Positions 17,246 to 25,558 of a DNA stretch of 63,447 bases are shown here, piece after piece. The notes below the pieces were generated by a model. It was given only the letters and a program-made list of their open reading frames with translations. It did no database searches and had not been told where the DNA came from. The stretch lies in contig CAIQCK010000050.1 in NCBI GenBank assembly GCA_903870275.1, positions 1 to 63,447 of the forward strand, in the 5' to 3' direction. The DNA is from an uncultured bacterium (GTDB lineage Bacteria > Verrucomicrobiota > Verrucomicrobiia > CAIQCK01). The translations under genes were made by a program, and so were the position numbers. Position 1 is the stretch's first letter. Every line of letters starts with the position of its first letter.

Positions 17246-19282
17246 TTACCGCTCCACGAGCAGACCCTGGTAGCCAGCCGGGATAACAACGCGGTTGTTC
17301 CAGAAAGCGCAGGCACCGGGATTGCCGGAAAGGGAATAGTGGTGTTGCAAGCGCGGACTATTGATGTCCGCAATGTGGAGCACCCAAACCTGGCGCTCAT
17401 GCCGCGAGGAAAGCGCAAGAAGATTCCCCCCGACGCTCGGCCTGCCGACAAGACGCAGACCTTCCACGCCGCAGGCCGGCAGATCGCTCACGTTGCGACG
17501 TTCGTTGGAGTCCAGCAGGGCATACTTGCCGCGCTTGACGATCAGGAGTTTGTCGCCCAACGCGCACGCGCCGTCGGTCCAACTGAACAGCGTCGTGTCG
17601 GGTGTGTTGCCGGCCAGCACGGGTTTGACACCGCTAATGTCATACCAAGCCGGCCCGCTTCTCTGCCAATGGGCCGTCAGGTAGCGACCGTCGAATAACT
17701 TGTCCACGAGTTGGTCCCCGTAAAACAATCCGACCTGGCTGTCGCTGAAGACAAGCTTCGGTTTGGCGGGGTTCGAGACGTCGGCAATATGCACGGTAGG
17801 GCCGCCGCAATGGAACATGGCGAACCGGTCGGGCGCGGGTGCAACGACTTGCTTCACGCCCTGGCCGGGCACGGTCAGCCGGCCCAGTTCGGTCAGACGC
17901 AGGTCAGGCCCGATCTCATAGATGGCCATTCCCTCCCTGCCTTCGGCGGTGTAAAGCCGGTTGCCGGTTCGGCTCACGTAGCAGACCTCGCCTTTCGCGC
18001 GATGGACGGCGGCTGGCTTCAGTTCTTCGCCCAGCTTCACAGCGTGCAGCCCGGCCGCCCCGCACGCCGCCCACGCGATGTCGCCTTGAATGGCGACGGC
18101 ACAGACCTGTCCCTCCGGGCGATAAACGCGAAAGTCCGGGTCCGTTGCCGCTGTCTCCGACAAGGGAGGCAGTGCGGGCGGTTGGTCTGGCTCCGGCATC
18201 ACGGGCTGGGCCAATCCCGGCGCGAAGACCACATATAACCCGGTGTGGATGCCTGCGGCGTAGATGACGCCGTCGCCCAAAGCCACGCTGCCCACGGGAT
18301 CGAACATCTCCCTGCCGGCCACGTAGGGAAGCTGCGCGTGGGCGACGATGGCTGGCTTGGCGATGTCGCGGATGTTCACAACGAAAAGCCCGTTGTTGGT
18401 GTCCGCCACCACACAGTGCTCACCGGCCACGCGCGCGCTCCACATGTCGTTGTAGATGCTGTAGTGGACGGGGAACTTCACGCGCGAGACAAAGGCGGGG
18501 TGTGCCGGTTTCGACGCGTCGTAAATCTCCAGGCCGTGCCCTCTGCCTTCAGCCTCCTCTTTGTTGCGCGCGCGGGAGTGATGACCCGTGGCGGCAAAAC
18601 AAAAACCGCCCCGCAAGCAGCCGCCGTCGCCGTAGCCGTCCAGCAGCGCCTCGCCCACAATGACCGGCTGGCGCGGATTCTTCACGTCCGCAACCAACAG
18701 TTTCCGTGGCGCCCAGTCCCCGATATAGAGAAGACCGTCCTTCGCCCAGCAAGACTGCGCCTCGCCAGTCTTTAGCATGCTGACGTGGCGGACGCGACGG
18801 GGATTGGAAACATCCACGATTTCGACGCCGTAGCAACGCGTGGCGATAAAAGCCAATCCGCCCGAAACCCAGATGCCCGTGGCCATCTCCACCGTGTCAT
18901 AGTGGCTGATCAACGACGGCTTCGCCGGATTGGACACATCCACCAGCCACAGGCCATCCTGTCTTGCGGTGACATAAGCGATGTTGTTCCTGACGACGAG
19001 TTGCCGCGTCGTGCCGAGTCCTGACAATTGGCCCAACAGCTTCGGTTTCGCCGGCATCGTGACGTCCAGCGCATAGATGTTGCCTTGGCCGATGGCGTAG
19101 AGGCGGTCGCCCACCACCTCTGCGGCGATGCACGGCCCCACGCCTTCCACCTTGCGACACGACAAACGTTTACCATACAGACTCTCGTCGTGACCGGGTT
19201 GACGGGTCTCCTGCGCGGGCATTGCGTTGATACCGCCGAACAAAAAGAGGACGACTGAAAGTTTGTGAATGAGGTTCTTCAA
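17246..19282 (-). CDS. Exported LVIVD-repeat beta-propeller protein
   Basis: Predicted 678 aa with a signal peptide (MKNLIHKLSVVLFLFGGINAMPA). The start is TTG 19282, supported by AAGGA 5 nt upstream. Repeats such as GLWLVDVSNPAKPSLISHYD, GVEIVDVSNPRRVRHVSMLK and TVHIADVSNPAKPKLVFSDS follow the LVIVD pattern (PF08309), giving one or two propellers. These surface or periplasmic proteins lack a known enzymatic function and may be scaffolds. It heads a minus-strand pair with the GHL6-like gene and is divergent from the AraC regulator, which may control it. Confidence 0.85.
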   Translation of the reverse strand: MKNLIHKLSVVLFLFGGINAMPAQETRQPGHDESLYGKRLSCRKVEGVGPCIAAEVVGDRLYAIGQGNIYALDVTMPAKPKLLGQLSGLGTTRQLVVRNNIAYVTARQDGLWLVDVSNPAKPSLISHYDTVEMATGIWVSGGLAFIATRCYGVEIVDVSNPRRVRHVSMLKTGEAQSCWAKDGLLYIGDWAPRKLLVADVKNPRQPVIVGEALLDGYGDGGCLRGGFCFAATGHHSRARNKEEAEGRGHGLEIYDASKPAHPAFVSRVKFPVHYSIYNDMWSARVAGEHCVVADTNNGLFVVNIRDIAKPAIVAHAQLPYVAGREMFDPVGSVALGDGVIYAAGIHTGLYVVFAPGLAQPVMPEPDQPPALPPLSETAATDPDFRVYRPEGQVCAVAIQGDIAWAACGAAGLHAVKLGEELKPAAVHRAKGEVCYVSRTGNRLYTAEGREGMAIYEIGPDLRLTELGRLTVPGQGVKQVVAPAPDRFAMFHCGGPTVHIADVSNPAKPKLVFSDSQVGLFYGDQLVDKLFDGRYLTAHWQRSGPAWYDISGVKPVLAGNTPDTTLFSWTDGACALGDKLLIVKRGKYALLDSNERRNVSDLPACGVEGLRLVGRPSVGGNLLALSSRHERQVWVLHIADINSPRLQHHYSLSGNPGACAFWNNRVVIPAGYQGLLVER

Positions 19283-19396
19283 GCTGGTCCTTTTCTCAAC
19301 CGCACCGGCACGCTTCAGCTCAATATCAAATCAGTCCGTGTCTGGCGAGACCGTTCTGGCTTTTTAATTTTTCGTCTGACACCATCCGGCCCGCGC

Positions 19397-20161
19397 ATGA
19401 AAGCCAACACTCTTGCTGTGATTGCCGGCTCTTCCGGCAATCTGTTAGGGGCTGCGGGCAGGAGTATTTGCGAGTTCTTTGACCATATCGAGGATTTGCA
19501 ATTCTGGATCAAAGATCGAGAGGGCCGGTATGGCTGGGTCAATCGCGGGTTCTTGCTCAACTACTCCCTGGAAAACCGGCGGCAGGTCATGGGCAAAACA
19601 GACTACGACCTGTCGCCGCACCATCTGGCCGATCAATTCCGGCTGGACGATTCGCGCGTGCTGGCCGGCCACGTCATCGTCAATCGAGTGGAACTGGTCG
19701 GACGGTTTGATCACACCGCTTCCTGGAGCCTGACCAACAAAGTCCCGATTCGCAACACCGCGGGCCGCATCGTGGGCACGGCGGGAATTACTCAACCTTT
19801 GAAAGGACGTTCCGTCGAGCAGCACTGGCCGGACGTGGCGATGGGCAAGGTCATTGCCTTTATTCGCGGGCATTGCGCGGACTCGCTGACCAACCGAACA
19901 CTCGCCCGTATCACGGGCATGTCGGTGCGGGCGTTCGAGCGGCATTTCCAGCAAAGCCTTCACATCTCGCCGCAACAATACGTCAAACGAGTGCGCCTGC
20001 GAATGGCCTGCCATGCGCTGGTCTATACCCGGCAACCGCTCGCACAGATTGCCACCGCGCATGGCTTCAGCGACCAAAGTCATTTCAGCCGGGAGTTCCG
20101 CCGCCAAATGGGCGAAACCCCGCGCGATTACCGGCTGCATTACGGTCGGTTGTCGCGCTGA
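19397..20161 (+). CDS. PAS-AraC family transcriptional regulator
   Basis: Predicted 254 aa from ATG 19397; an upstream GTG at 19265 would overlap the divergent gene's start and is disfavoured. A PAS-like domain (FFDHIEDLQFWIKDREGRYG to PIRNTAGRIVGTAGITQPL) precedes a double helix-turn-helix with LTNRTLARITGMSVRAFERH and PLAQIATAHGFSDQSHFSRE. It probably senses a small ligand and activates sugar-use genes; the divergent LVIVD/GHL6 pair and the downstream isomerase-like gene are the obvious targets. The spacer 19283-19396 would hold both promoters; no operator was recognised. Confidence 0.88.
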   Translation: MKANTLAVIAGSSGNLLGAAGRSICEFFDHIEDLQFWIKDREGRYGWVNRGFLLNYSLENRRQVMGKTDYDLSPHHLADQFRLDDSRVLAGHVIVNRVELVGRFDHTASWSLTNKVPIRNTAGRIVGTAGITQPLKGRSVEQHWPDVAMGKVIAFIRGHCADSLTNRTLARITGMSVRAFERHFQQSLHISPQQYVKRVRLRMACHALVYTRQPLAQIATAHGFSDQSHFSREFRRQMGETPRDYRLHYGRLSR

Positions 20162-20239
20162 TACCGTGCCGCTTTTATTCTAGTTTTTGGCGCGCCTGTT
20201 CTAGCCATCCGGCTCGCGGTTGGACATAATCCGGCCACG

Positions 20240-21196
20240 ATGAAAACCACACCCTTCGTCCTGATCGCCTGCCTGTGCGCCAGCATGATATTCCCCGCCG
20301 CGACCGCCCGCGCGGACAAGGACATCTTCGCCCGCGACAACCTCCTCGCCTGGTGCATCGTGCCGTTCGATGTGAAGAAGCGCGGCCCGGAGGAACGCGC
20401 GGCGATGTTGGAGAAACTCGGCATCAAAAAATTCGCCTACGACTGGCGCGCTGAACACATCCCCACGTTCGACACGGAAGTGGCGGCCATGAAGCGGCAC
20501 GGCGTGGAGATGACGGCGTGGTGGTTTCCGGGAGGTCTCAACTCTAATGCCGTCGCCATCCTGGACTGCATCAAACGCAACGACATCCATCCGCAATTGT
20601 GGGCGTGCATGGAGGGCGGGCAACACTTGCGCTTGAACGAGGCTTTTGAAAAAACGCCGGAAGCGCAGGCGGCGCATGTCGCGCGCGTCGTCGCGAGAAC
20701 GAAGCCCATCGCGGCGGAAGCCGCGAAACTCGGCTGCCAGGTGGCGCTCTATAATCACGGCGGCTGGGGCGGAGTGCCGGAGAACCAGATCGAAATCATT
20801 GAGCGGTTGAAGCAGGACGGCGTCACCAACGTGGGCATGGTCTATACCCAGCATCACGGGCACGGAGAAATTGACCGGTTCGCGGAGTTGTTTCCGAAAA
20901 TGAAACCTTATCTGCTCGCCATCACGCTCAACGGCATGTTCAAGGACGGCGATCTGCGCGGCCACAACTTCGGCACGGTACCGATGGGCCAGGGCGACCA
21001 GGACCTGCGGCTTTTGCGTATCATCAAGGATAGCGGGTGGCGCGGGCCGGTCGGCATCATTGTGGAGGTCATGGCAGATGCCGAGGCGCGCTTGCAAGAC
21101 AACCTCGACGGCCTCGACTGGATCATCCCGCAACTCGACGGCAAGCCCGCCGGGCCGAAGCCGCAGCCGCGCAGTTGGCATCCGCCGGCGAAGTAG
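20240..21196 (+). CDS. Exported sugar phosphate isomerase/epimerase-like TIM barrel
   Basis: Predicted 318 aa with a signal peptide (MKTTPFVLIACLCASMIFPAATARA). The body fits the xylose-isomerase-like/AP-endonuclease-2 barrel: LGIKKFAYDWRAEHIPTFDT, KLGCQVALYNHGGWGGVPEN, GMVYTQHHGHGEIDRFAELF and a late IIVEVMADAEARL. Metal ligands (E/H/D) are plausible, but the periplasmic location suggests free sugars rather than sugar phosphates. Stop 21196 is followed 63 nt later by the aldo/keto reductase-like gene in the same direction. Substrate unknown. Confidence 0.82.
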   Translation: MKTTPFVLIACLCASMIFPAATARADKDIFARDNLLAWCIVPFDVKKRGPEERAAMLEKLGIKKFAYDWRAEHIPTFDTEVAAMKRHGVEMTAWWFPGGLNSNAVAILDCIKRNDIHPQLWACMEGGQHLRLNEAFEKTPEAQAAHVARVVARTKPIAAEAAKLGCQVALYNHGGWGGVPENQIEIIERLKQDGVTNVGMVYTQHHGHGEIDRFAELFPKMKPYLLAITLNGMFKDGDLRGHNFGTVPMGQGDQDLRLLRIIKDSGWRGPVGIIVEVMADAEARLQDNLDGLDWIIPQLDGKPAGPKPQPRSWHPPAK

Positions 21197-21259
21197 CGCG
21201 GACCTTCTTGCCAGTTCCACGGATTTTGGAATAGAATCACCGCGTAATCGGAAAGATTT

Positions 21260-22375
21260 ATGAAACAGAACAGCGACTTCCACCTCACCCGCCGCGCATT
21301 CATCCAGACCAGCGCCGCTGCGGCGGTTACTCTTGTCGCCGTGCGGCCGACCTGCGCCACGATCAGCGACGCGGATCACGCCGCCATCAAGAAGACGCGC
21401 AGTTACAACCCGGCCATGGAGTATCGCCGGCTGGGCCAGACCGGGCTGTGGGTTTCCGCCGTGTGCCTCGGCGGCCACTGGAAGCGCATCAACAAGGTCA
21501 TCGGCACGGATAGCGCCGTGAACCCGTATAACGCGCCGACCGACGCCGCCGTTGCCGCGCCGTTCGAGCGCAACCGCGCCGAGGTTGTCAACCACTGCCT
21601 CGATGTCGGCATCAACTACATTGACTACGCCGGCGACAGCGAGTCGGAGGTTTACAGCAAGATCATCCAATCCCGCCGCGAGCAGGTGTACATCGGCTAC
21701 TCGCATCCGGCGAGCGAACTGCGCGTGCCCGCCAATCGCAACGCGAAAAAGCTGCTCGAACTTTTCGACGCCGGCCTGAAACGCTGCAAGCTCGACTACG
21801 TGGACATCTGGCGGCTCATGGCGCTGGAGCGCGGCGGGCGGCACTCCCAAGAAGACGTGGATGCGATGATCGAAGCGCTCGTCACCGCCAAGAAACAGGG
21901 CAAGTGCCGTTTCACCGGCATGTCCACTCACGACCGCGAGTGGGCGAAGATGCTCGTCGAAAAATATCCCGGCGTCATCCAGGTCATCTGCACACCCTAC
22001 ACTGTCGGCTCGAAGGAACTGCCGGCGGACAGCCTCTTCGACACGGTCCGCAAGTGCGATGTCGGCATCTTCGGCATCAAGCCGTTCGCCAGCAACGCGC
22101 TCTTCAAAGGCGACGGTTCGCCCACCCACGCAGAGGCCGCCGAGGACGACCGCCGCGCGCGGCTCACGATCCGCTACATTCTCGGCAACCCGGCCATCAC
22201 CGCACCGATCCCCGGCCTCATCAGCATCAAGCAGGTGGACAACCTGCTCCTGGCCATCAAGGAGCGCCGTCAACTCGACGTCGCCGAGCAACTCGAAGTG
22301 CAGGACCTCTCGCACCAGATGTGGTCCAAGCTGACGCCCGACTATCACTGGCTCAAGGATTGGGAATATGTGTAG
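21260..22375 (+). CDS. Tat-exported aldo/keto reductase-like protein with degenerate active site
   Basis: Predicted 371 aa. The Tat signal is TRRAFIQTSAAAAVTLVAV. The fold markers MEYRRLGQTGLWVSAVCLGG, VGINYIDYAG and LDYVDIWRLM place it in the AKR family. The usual D-Y-K-H tetrad is mostly gone: Asp is kept in YIDYAG, but the Tyr segment is shortened (GDSESE), the strand normally ending in TK reads QVYIGYSHPA, and the His of the DxxxxH motif is replaced by RLMAL. It may be a binding protein or use a different chemistry. It is likely in one unit with the barrel gene upstream and the tetraheme cytochrome downstream. Confidence 0.78.
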   Translation: MKQNSDFHLTRRAFIQTSAAAAVTLVAVRPTCATISDADHAAIKKTRSYNPAMEYRRLGQTGLWVSAVCLGGHWKRINKVIGTDSAVNPYNAPTDAAVAAPFERNRAEVVNHCLDVGINYIDYAGDSESEVYSKIIQSRREQVYIGYSHPASELRVPANRNAKKLLELFDAGLKRCKLDYVDIWRLMALERGGRHSQEDVDAMIEALVTAKKQGKCRFTGMSTHDREWAKMLVEKYPGVIQVICTPYTVGSKELPADSLFDTVRKCDVGIFGIKPFASNALFKGDGSPTHAEAAEDDRRARLTIRYILGNPAITAPIPGLISIKQVDNLLLAIKERRQLDVAEQLEVQDLSHQMWSKLTPDYHWLKDWEYV

Positions 22376-22379
22376 AGGC

Positions 22380-22407
22380 GTGGTGAGTGACAAGTGATGA
22401 GTGATGA
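22380..22407 (+). repeat. Heptanucleotide repeat overlapping a start codon
   Basis: Four in-phase heptamers, GTGGTGA GTGACAA GTGATGA GTGATGA, fill the gap between the reductase-like gene and the cytochrome gene. The cytochrome ATG (22404-22406) lies inside the last unit. The same 7-nt periodicity occurs at 34732, 36008 and 41131 with different sequences. Confidence 0.75.
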
Positions 22408-22916
22408 ATAAATCCCGAAAAGCGTTTGGAGTCGCGGTTTTGGCCGGTCTGGTGGTGGCGAGCGGTGCGGTCGCGCTTGTGGCACTGGCGGATCCGCCGA
22501 AAACCGCCAAGCCCGCCAACAACTCCTATTGCTACGTCTGCCATGTCAATTTCCAGACGGAGGAGCTGGCGCGCACTCACGAGAAGCATGGCGTCGGCTG
22601 CGCCAAGTGCCACGGCGAATCCGACCGTCACAGCGCCGACGAGGACGGTCTGACCGCGCCGGACATCATGTATGCGAAGGAGAAGATCCTCGATGCCTGC
22701 ACGAAATGTCACGCGCTGACGAAACTTCGCGCGGTGGACGAGCACGAAGCCGCTTTCACGAAAGACCCCGCCAAGCGCAAGGTCTGCACCGATTGCCACG
22801 GCAAGCATCGCATGGCCCAGCGCACGCGCCATTGGGACAAGACCACCGGCAAACTGATCAAGGCCGAAGGCGTGCGGATGATGCAGAAAGACACGCCCGC
22901 CACCAGCGCCAAGTAA
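22404..22916 (+). CDS. Tetraheme cytochrome c
   Basis: Predicted 170 aa, exported by a single N-terminal hydrophobic segment (VAVLAGLVVASGAVALVALA). Four CxxCH heme sites are at residues 43 (CYVCH), 66 (CAKCH), 99 (CTKCH) and 128 (CTDCH). Extra His residues (HEKHGV, HSAD, DEHEAAF, GKHRMAQRTRH) could supply bis-His ligands, as in NapC/NrfH-like or small tetraheme c proteins. It likely carries electrons in the periplasm; a link to the Tat-exported reductase-like gene upstream is inferred from order. The start is ATG 22404 inside a heptamer repeat, with no classical ribosome site. Confidence 0.9.
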   Translation: MNKSRKAFGVAVLAGLVVASGAVALVALADPPKTAKPANNSYCYVCHVNFQTEELARTHEKHGVGCAKCHGESDRHSADEDGLTAPDIMYAKEKILDACTKCHALTKLRAVDEHEAAFTKDPAKRKVCTDCHGKHRMAQRTRHWDKTTGKLIKAEGVRMMQKDTPATSAK

Positions 22917-22930
22917 CGTTCGCCCGCGGC

Positions 22931-24205
22931 TTACTTCTCGATGCGGTAAAGGACCGTCCTCGTTCTCACAAACAGCGCCTTGCCGGAGACGGCGGCGGAA
23001 GCCATGCAGCCATCGTCGAGTTTGTTCTCAGCCAGCAGTTTGAACTCGCGCCCGGCCTGAATCACCGTCGCCTTGCTGTCCCGATCGAAGAAGTAAATGC
23101 GCCCCTCGGCGGAAATGGGCGACGCGGAGAAGTCGCCGCCTACCTTCTGCTCCCACATGACCGCACCGGTCTTGGCGTCGAGGCAGGTGATGATGCCGTT
23201 GTCGCTCACCATGAACAGCAGGTCGCCAATGACGATGGGCGAGGGCATGGTCGGCACGTTGCGCGGGGCTTTCCACACCACATGTGTTTCGGTCACCACG
23301 CCGTGGCCGCCGGGCCGGATCGCCCAAACCGACGCCTTACCCATGCCGGTGCAGGCGTAGATCAACCCGTTGCCGACCGACACCCGCACGGCGACGGAGT
23401 GATTCTTATAATCCTCGGTGCGCCAGAGTTCCTTGCCGGTCAGCGGGTCGTAGGCGTAGAACGCCCTCGAGCCGGGATCAATCATGATCGGCGTTCCGCC
23501 GAATGACGCGATCAGCGGCGTGGTGAATCCCTTGCGCAGATCGCCCTCCTTCTCCGGCTTTCCCTCTTTGTCCAAGTCCTTGAAATCCACCGAGCGGTTG
23601 GTCTTCCAGACGGTCTTACCGGTGTTCTTGTCGAGCGCGATGACAAATTGGAAATCGCCGCCGTCGAAGTTCACGATGAACAGATTGCCGAACAGGATTG
23701 GCGACGAGCCGGCGCCGCGAACGTGGTTGATCTGCAGATCGCGCCGCTGCCAGAGCACCTTGCCGGTCGCCGTATCGAGGCACGCCGTCCCCGGCGCGCC
23801 GAACGTGACATAGACGCGCCCCTCCTCGATCACCGGCGTCGGCGAAGCCGGGCTGTTGAGCTTGATGATAAACTGCGGCGTCTCCACATCGAACAGCTTC
23901 GTGTCGTGGAGTATCTTCCCGGTGTCGCGATCCACGCAAACGACGAACAACTGTTTCGCGTCCTCAGTGGCGGTGGTCATCCAGATTTGGTTGCCCCAGA
24001 CCACCGGCGACGACCAGCCCTTACCGTGGATCGGCGTCTTCCACTTGATGTTCTGCGTCTCGCTCCAGGTCAGCGGCAGGCCGGTGGCGTCGGAGTGTCC
24101 CTGCCCGTCCGGCCCGCGAAACTGCGGCCAGTTGTCAGCGGCGAAGGAAAGTTGCGTGAGGACCGCCGCCGATGCCAGCACCGAAGAAAAACGTTTCATC
24201 ATCAT
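22931..24205 (-). CDS. Exported PQQ-like beta-propeller protein
   Basis: Predicted 424 aa. The start has three Met codons in a row, so its exact position is uncertain by six bases. A signal peptide (SSVLASAAVLTQLSFA) precedes NWPQFRGPDGQGHSDATGLP, the hallmark of the verrucomicrobial/planctomycete PQQ-propeller proteins. Blades carry GKTVWKTNRS, GKELWRTEDY and GAVMWEQKVG tryptophan-docking motifs. True PQQ enzymes need more specific residues that are not evident, so this is more likely a BamB-like structural or binding propeller. It is convergent with the cytochrome gene 14 nt away. A second family member lies at 33533. Confidence 0.85.
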   Translation of the reverse strand: MMMKRFSSVLASAAVLTQLSFAADNWPQFRGPDGQGHSDATGLPLTWSETQNIKWKTPIHGKGWSSPVVWGNQIWMTTATEDAKQLFVVCVDRDTGKILHDTKLFDVETPQFIIKLNSPASPTPVIEEGRVYVTFGAPGTACLDTATGKVLWQRRDLQINHVRGAGSSPILFGNLFIVNFDGGDFQFVIALDKNTGKTVWKTNRSVDFKDLDKEGKPEKEGDLRKGFTTPLIASFGGTPIMIDPGSRAFYAYDPLTGKELWRTEDYKNHSVAVRVSVGNGLIYACTGMGKASVWAIRPGGHGVVTETHVVWKAPRNVPTMPSPIVIGDLLFMVSDNGIITCLDAKTGAVMWEQKVGGDFSASPISAEGRIYFFDRDSKATVIQAGREFKLLAENKLDDGCMASAAVSGKALFVRTRTVLYRIEK

Positions 24206-24293
24206 TCGTCGAACCTACCAAGCGCCGCTGCCGGTGGGCAATGTCATTTCATGAAGAACAGGCGACGAAGAGGATGACGATTCAGGCATGAAA

Positions 24294-24329
24294 ATGGACG
24301 GCATGGACAGGATGGACTGAATGGATAGG
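24294..24329 (+). repeat. Nonanucleotide tandem repeat (ATGGACAGG-like)
   Basis: ATGGACGGC, ATGGACAGG, ATGGACTGA and ATGGATAGG stand in register with a 9-bp period between the PQQ-propeller start and the nitroreductase stop. It is too short and impure to be coding. It may be a further member of the micro-repeats scattered in this genome. Confidence 0.65.
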
Positions 24330-24373
24330 ATTCAAACAAAAAGGCCGGGGCATTTCCCTCTGCCTTCCTGTCT

Positions 24374-24904
24374 TCACCATTTTTCCCAATGAACGTAGCC
24401 GCGGTTGAACCGGGTCCGCGGCTCCTTGTCCTCGCCGGGATGACCGATGGCGACGCCCGCGACGGGGATGACCGATGCGGGCAGTGAGAGAATTTCCCGA
24501 AGTTTGCGGATGCGCTCTTCGCGCGGGTGGACACCCAACCAGCAGGCGCCCAAGCCGAGCGCGTGCGCGCACAGCAGCAGGTTCTCGACGGCCGCCGAAC
24601 AATCCTGCAACAGATAACTGAGCTGGCGGTCGTGCGCCACGTCGAGATCGCCGCAGACAACGATTCCCAGCGGGGCTGCGGCCAGCATCCCGCCGTTGGG
24701 CAGCGCGGCGGCGATGGCGGAGAGCGTTTGTTTGTTACGGATGACCACAAAACGCCACGGGTCTCTGGCCACCGCCGAAGGCGCCGCCATGGCCGCCTGC
24801 AACAGTTGGGTAATGACCGCTTCGCCGACTTCGCCGGGTGCAAACACCCGGATGCTCCGCCGGCCGAGGATGAACTCAAGTTTATCGTTGGAGGTCGCGC
24901 TCAT
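24374..24904 (-). CDS. Nitroreductase-family flavoprotein
   Basis: Predicted 176 aa from ATG 24904; longer upstream frames overlap the next gene and lack family sequence. The N-terminal LEFILGRRSIRVFAPGEV, AAMAAPSAVARDPWRFVVIR and the GACWLGVHPREERI block are typical of FMN-binding NADH-dependent nitroreductases, which work as dimers in the cytosol. Physiological substrate unknown. It lies 49 nt after a flavin-reductase-like gene in the same direction, so the two may share flavin chemistry. It ends near a 9-bp micro-repeat. Confidence 0.88.
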   Translation of the reverse strand: MSATSNDKLEFILGRRSIRVFAPGEVGEAVITQLLQAAMAAPSAVARDPWRFVVIRNKQTLSAIAAALPNGGMLAAAPLGIVVCGDLDVAHDRQLSYLLQDCSAAVENLLLCAHALGLGACWLGVHPREERIRKLREILSLPASVIPVAGVAIGHPGEDKEPRTRFNRGYVHWEKW

Positions 24905-24953
24905 GATTTTTCGGCATGGAGATACCACACCAACGTCGGCAGGGCGAGCCGCT

Positions 24954-25508
24954 TCATCCCATGAGCAGGGAAGTCTTTGGGGACGGCAACCGGATCGTCC
25001 GGCCCAGCACTCGAAACACGCCTTCGCCCTGATGATGCAGTGTCTGCGGACGTTTCCGGCGCGGATCAATCCACGCTTTGACCACCTCGAGGATGAAGAA
25101 ATTGTATTGGTCCACCAGCCTTCGATCCACGACCTTGCATTCCAGACTGGCATAGCACTCGGCAATGAGGGGGGCTTTGACGATGGCGGCGGCCACGGGT
25201 GTCAGGCCGAAGGTTTTGAACTTGTCCGTTTGCTGCCCCGAAGCGTTTCCGCAGGCCACCAGCTTCTTGGCCAGTTCCACCGTCGGCACGTTGATCACAC
25301 ATTCTCCGGTCGCTCGCAAAACCCCAAACGTGTAATTCAGGTTGCTGACCACGCAGCCCACAAGGGGCGGCACAAACTCCATCATCGTATGCCAGGACAT
25401 CGGCATTACGTTTGCCCGCCCCGCGCGGGCCGTGGTGACCAACACGACCGGGCCGGGTTCCAACAACCCATACACATACGCCAGCGGTAATTCTTTTTTC
25501 TTCGTCAT
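24954..25508 (-). CDS. Flavin reductase-like FMN-binding split-barrel protein
   Basis: Predicted 184 aa. GPVVLVTTARAGRANVMPMS, followed by LVGCVVSNLNYTFGVLRATG and ECVINVPTVELAKKL, matches the flavin reductase-like/FMN-binding split barrel (PF01613), which includes HpaC-type reductases and related proteins. It acts in the cytosol with NAD(P)H and flavin. It is upstream of the nitroreductase in a likely two-gene unit; the GHL6-like gene upstream on the same strand ends 50 nt before its start. Specific partner not assignable. Confidence 0.82.
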   Translation of the reverse strand: MTKKKELPLAYVYGLLEPGPVVLVTTARAGRANVMPMSWHTMMEFVPPLVGCVVSNLNYTFGVLRATGECVINVPTVELAKKLVACGNASGQQTDKFKTFGLTPVAAAIVKAPLIAECYASLECKVVDRRLVDQYNFFILEVVKAWIDPRRKRPQTLHHQGEGVFRVLGRTIRLPSPKTSLLMG

Positions 25509-25558
25509 ATTACCAGTCCCTTTTAAAGGCGCAGCCGAAAGAGGCCCGTCATCGTTAT

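Noticed and set aside
20201..22522. A 773-codon minus-strand frame under the barrel and reductase-like genes
   Set aside because: It covers two genuine plus-strand proteins and shows no recognisable sequence.
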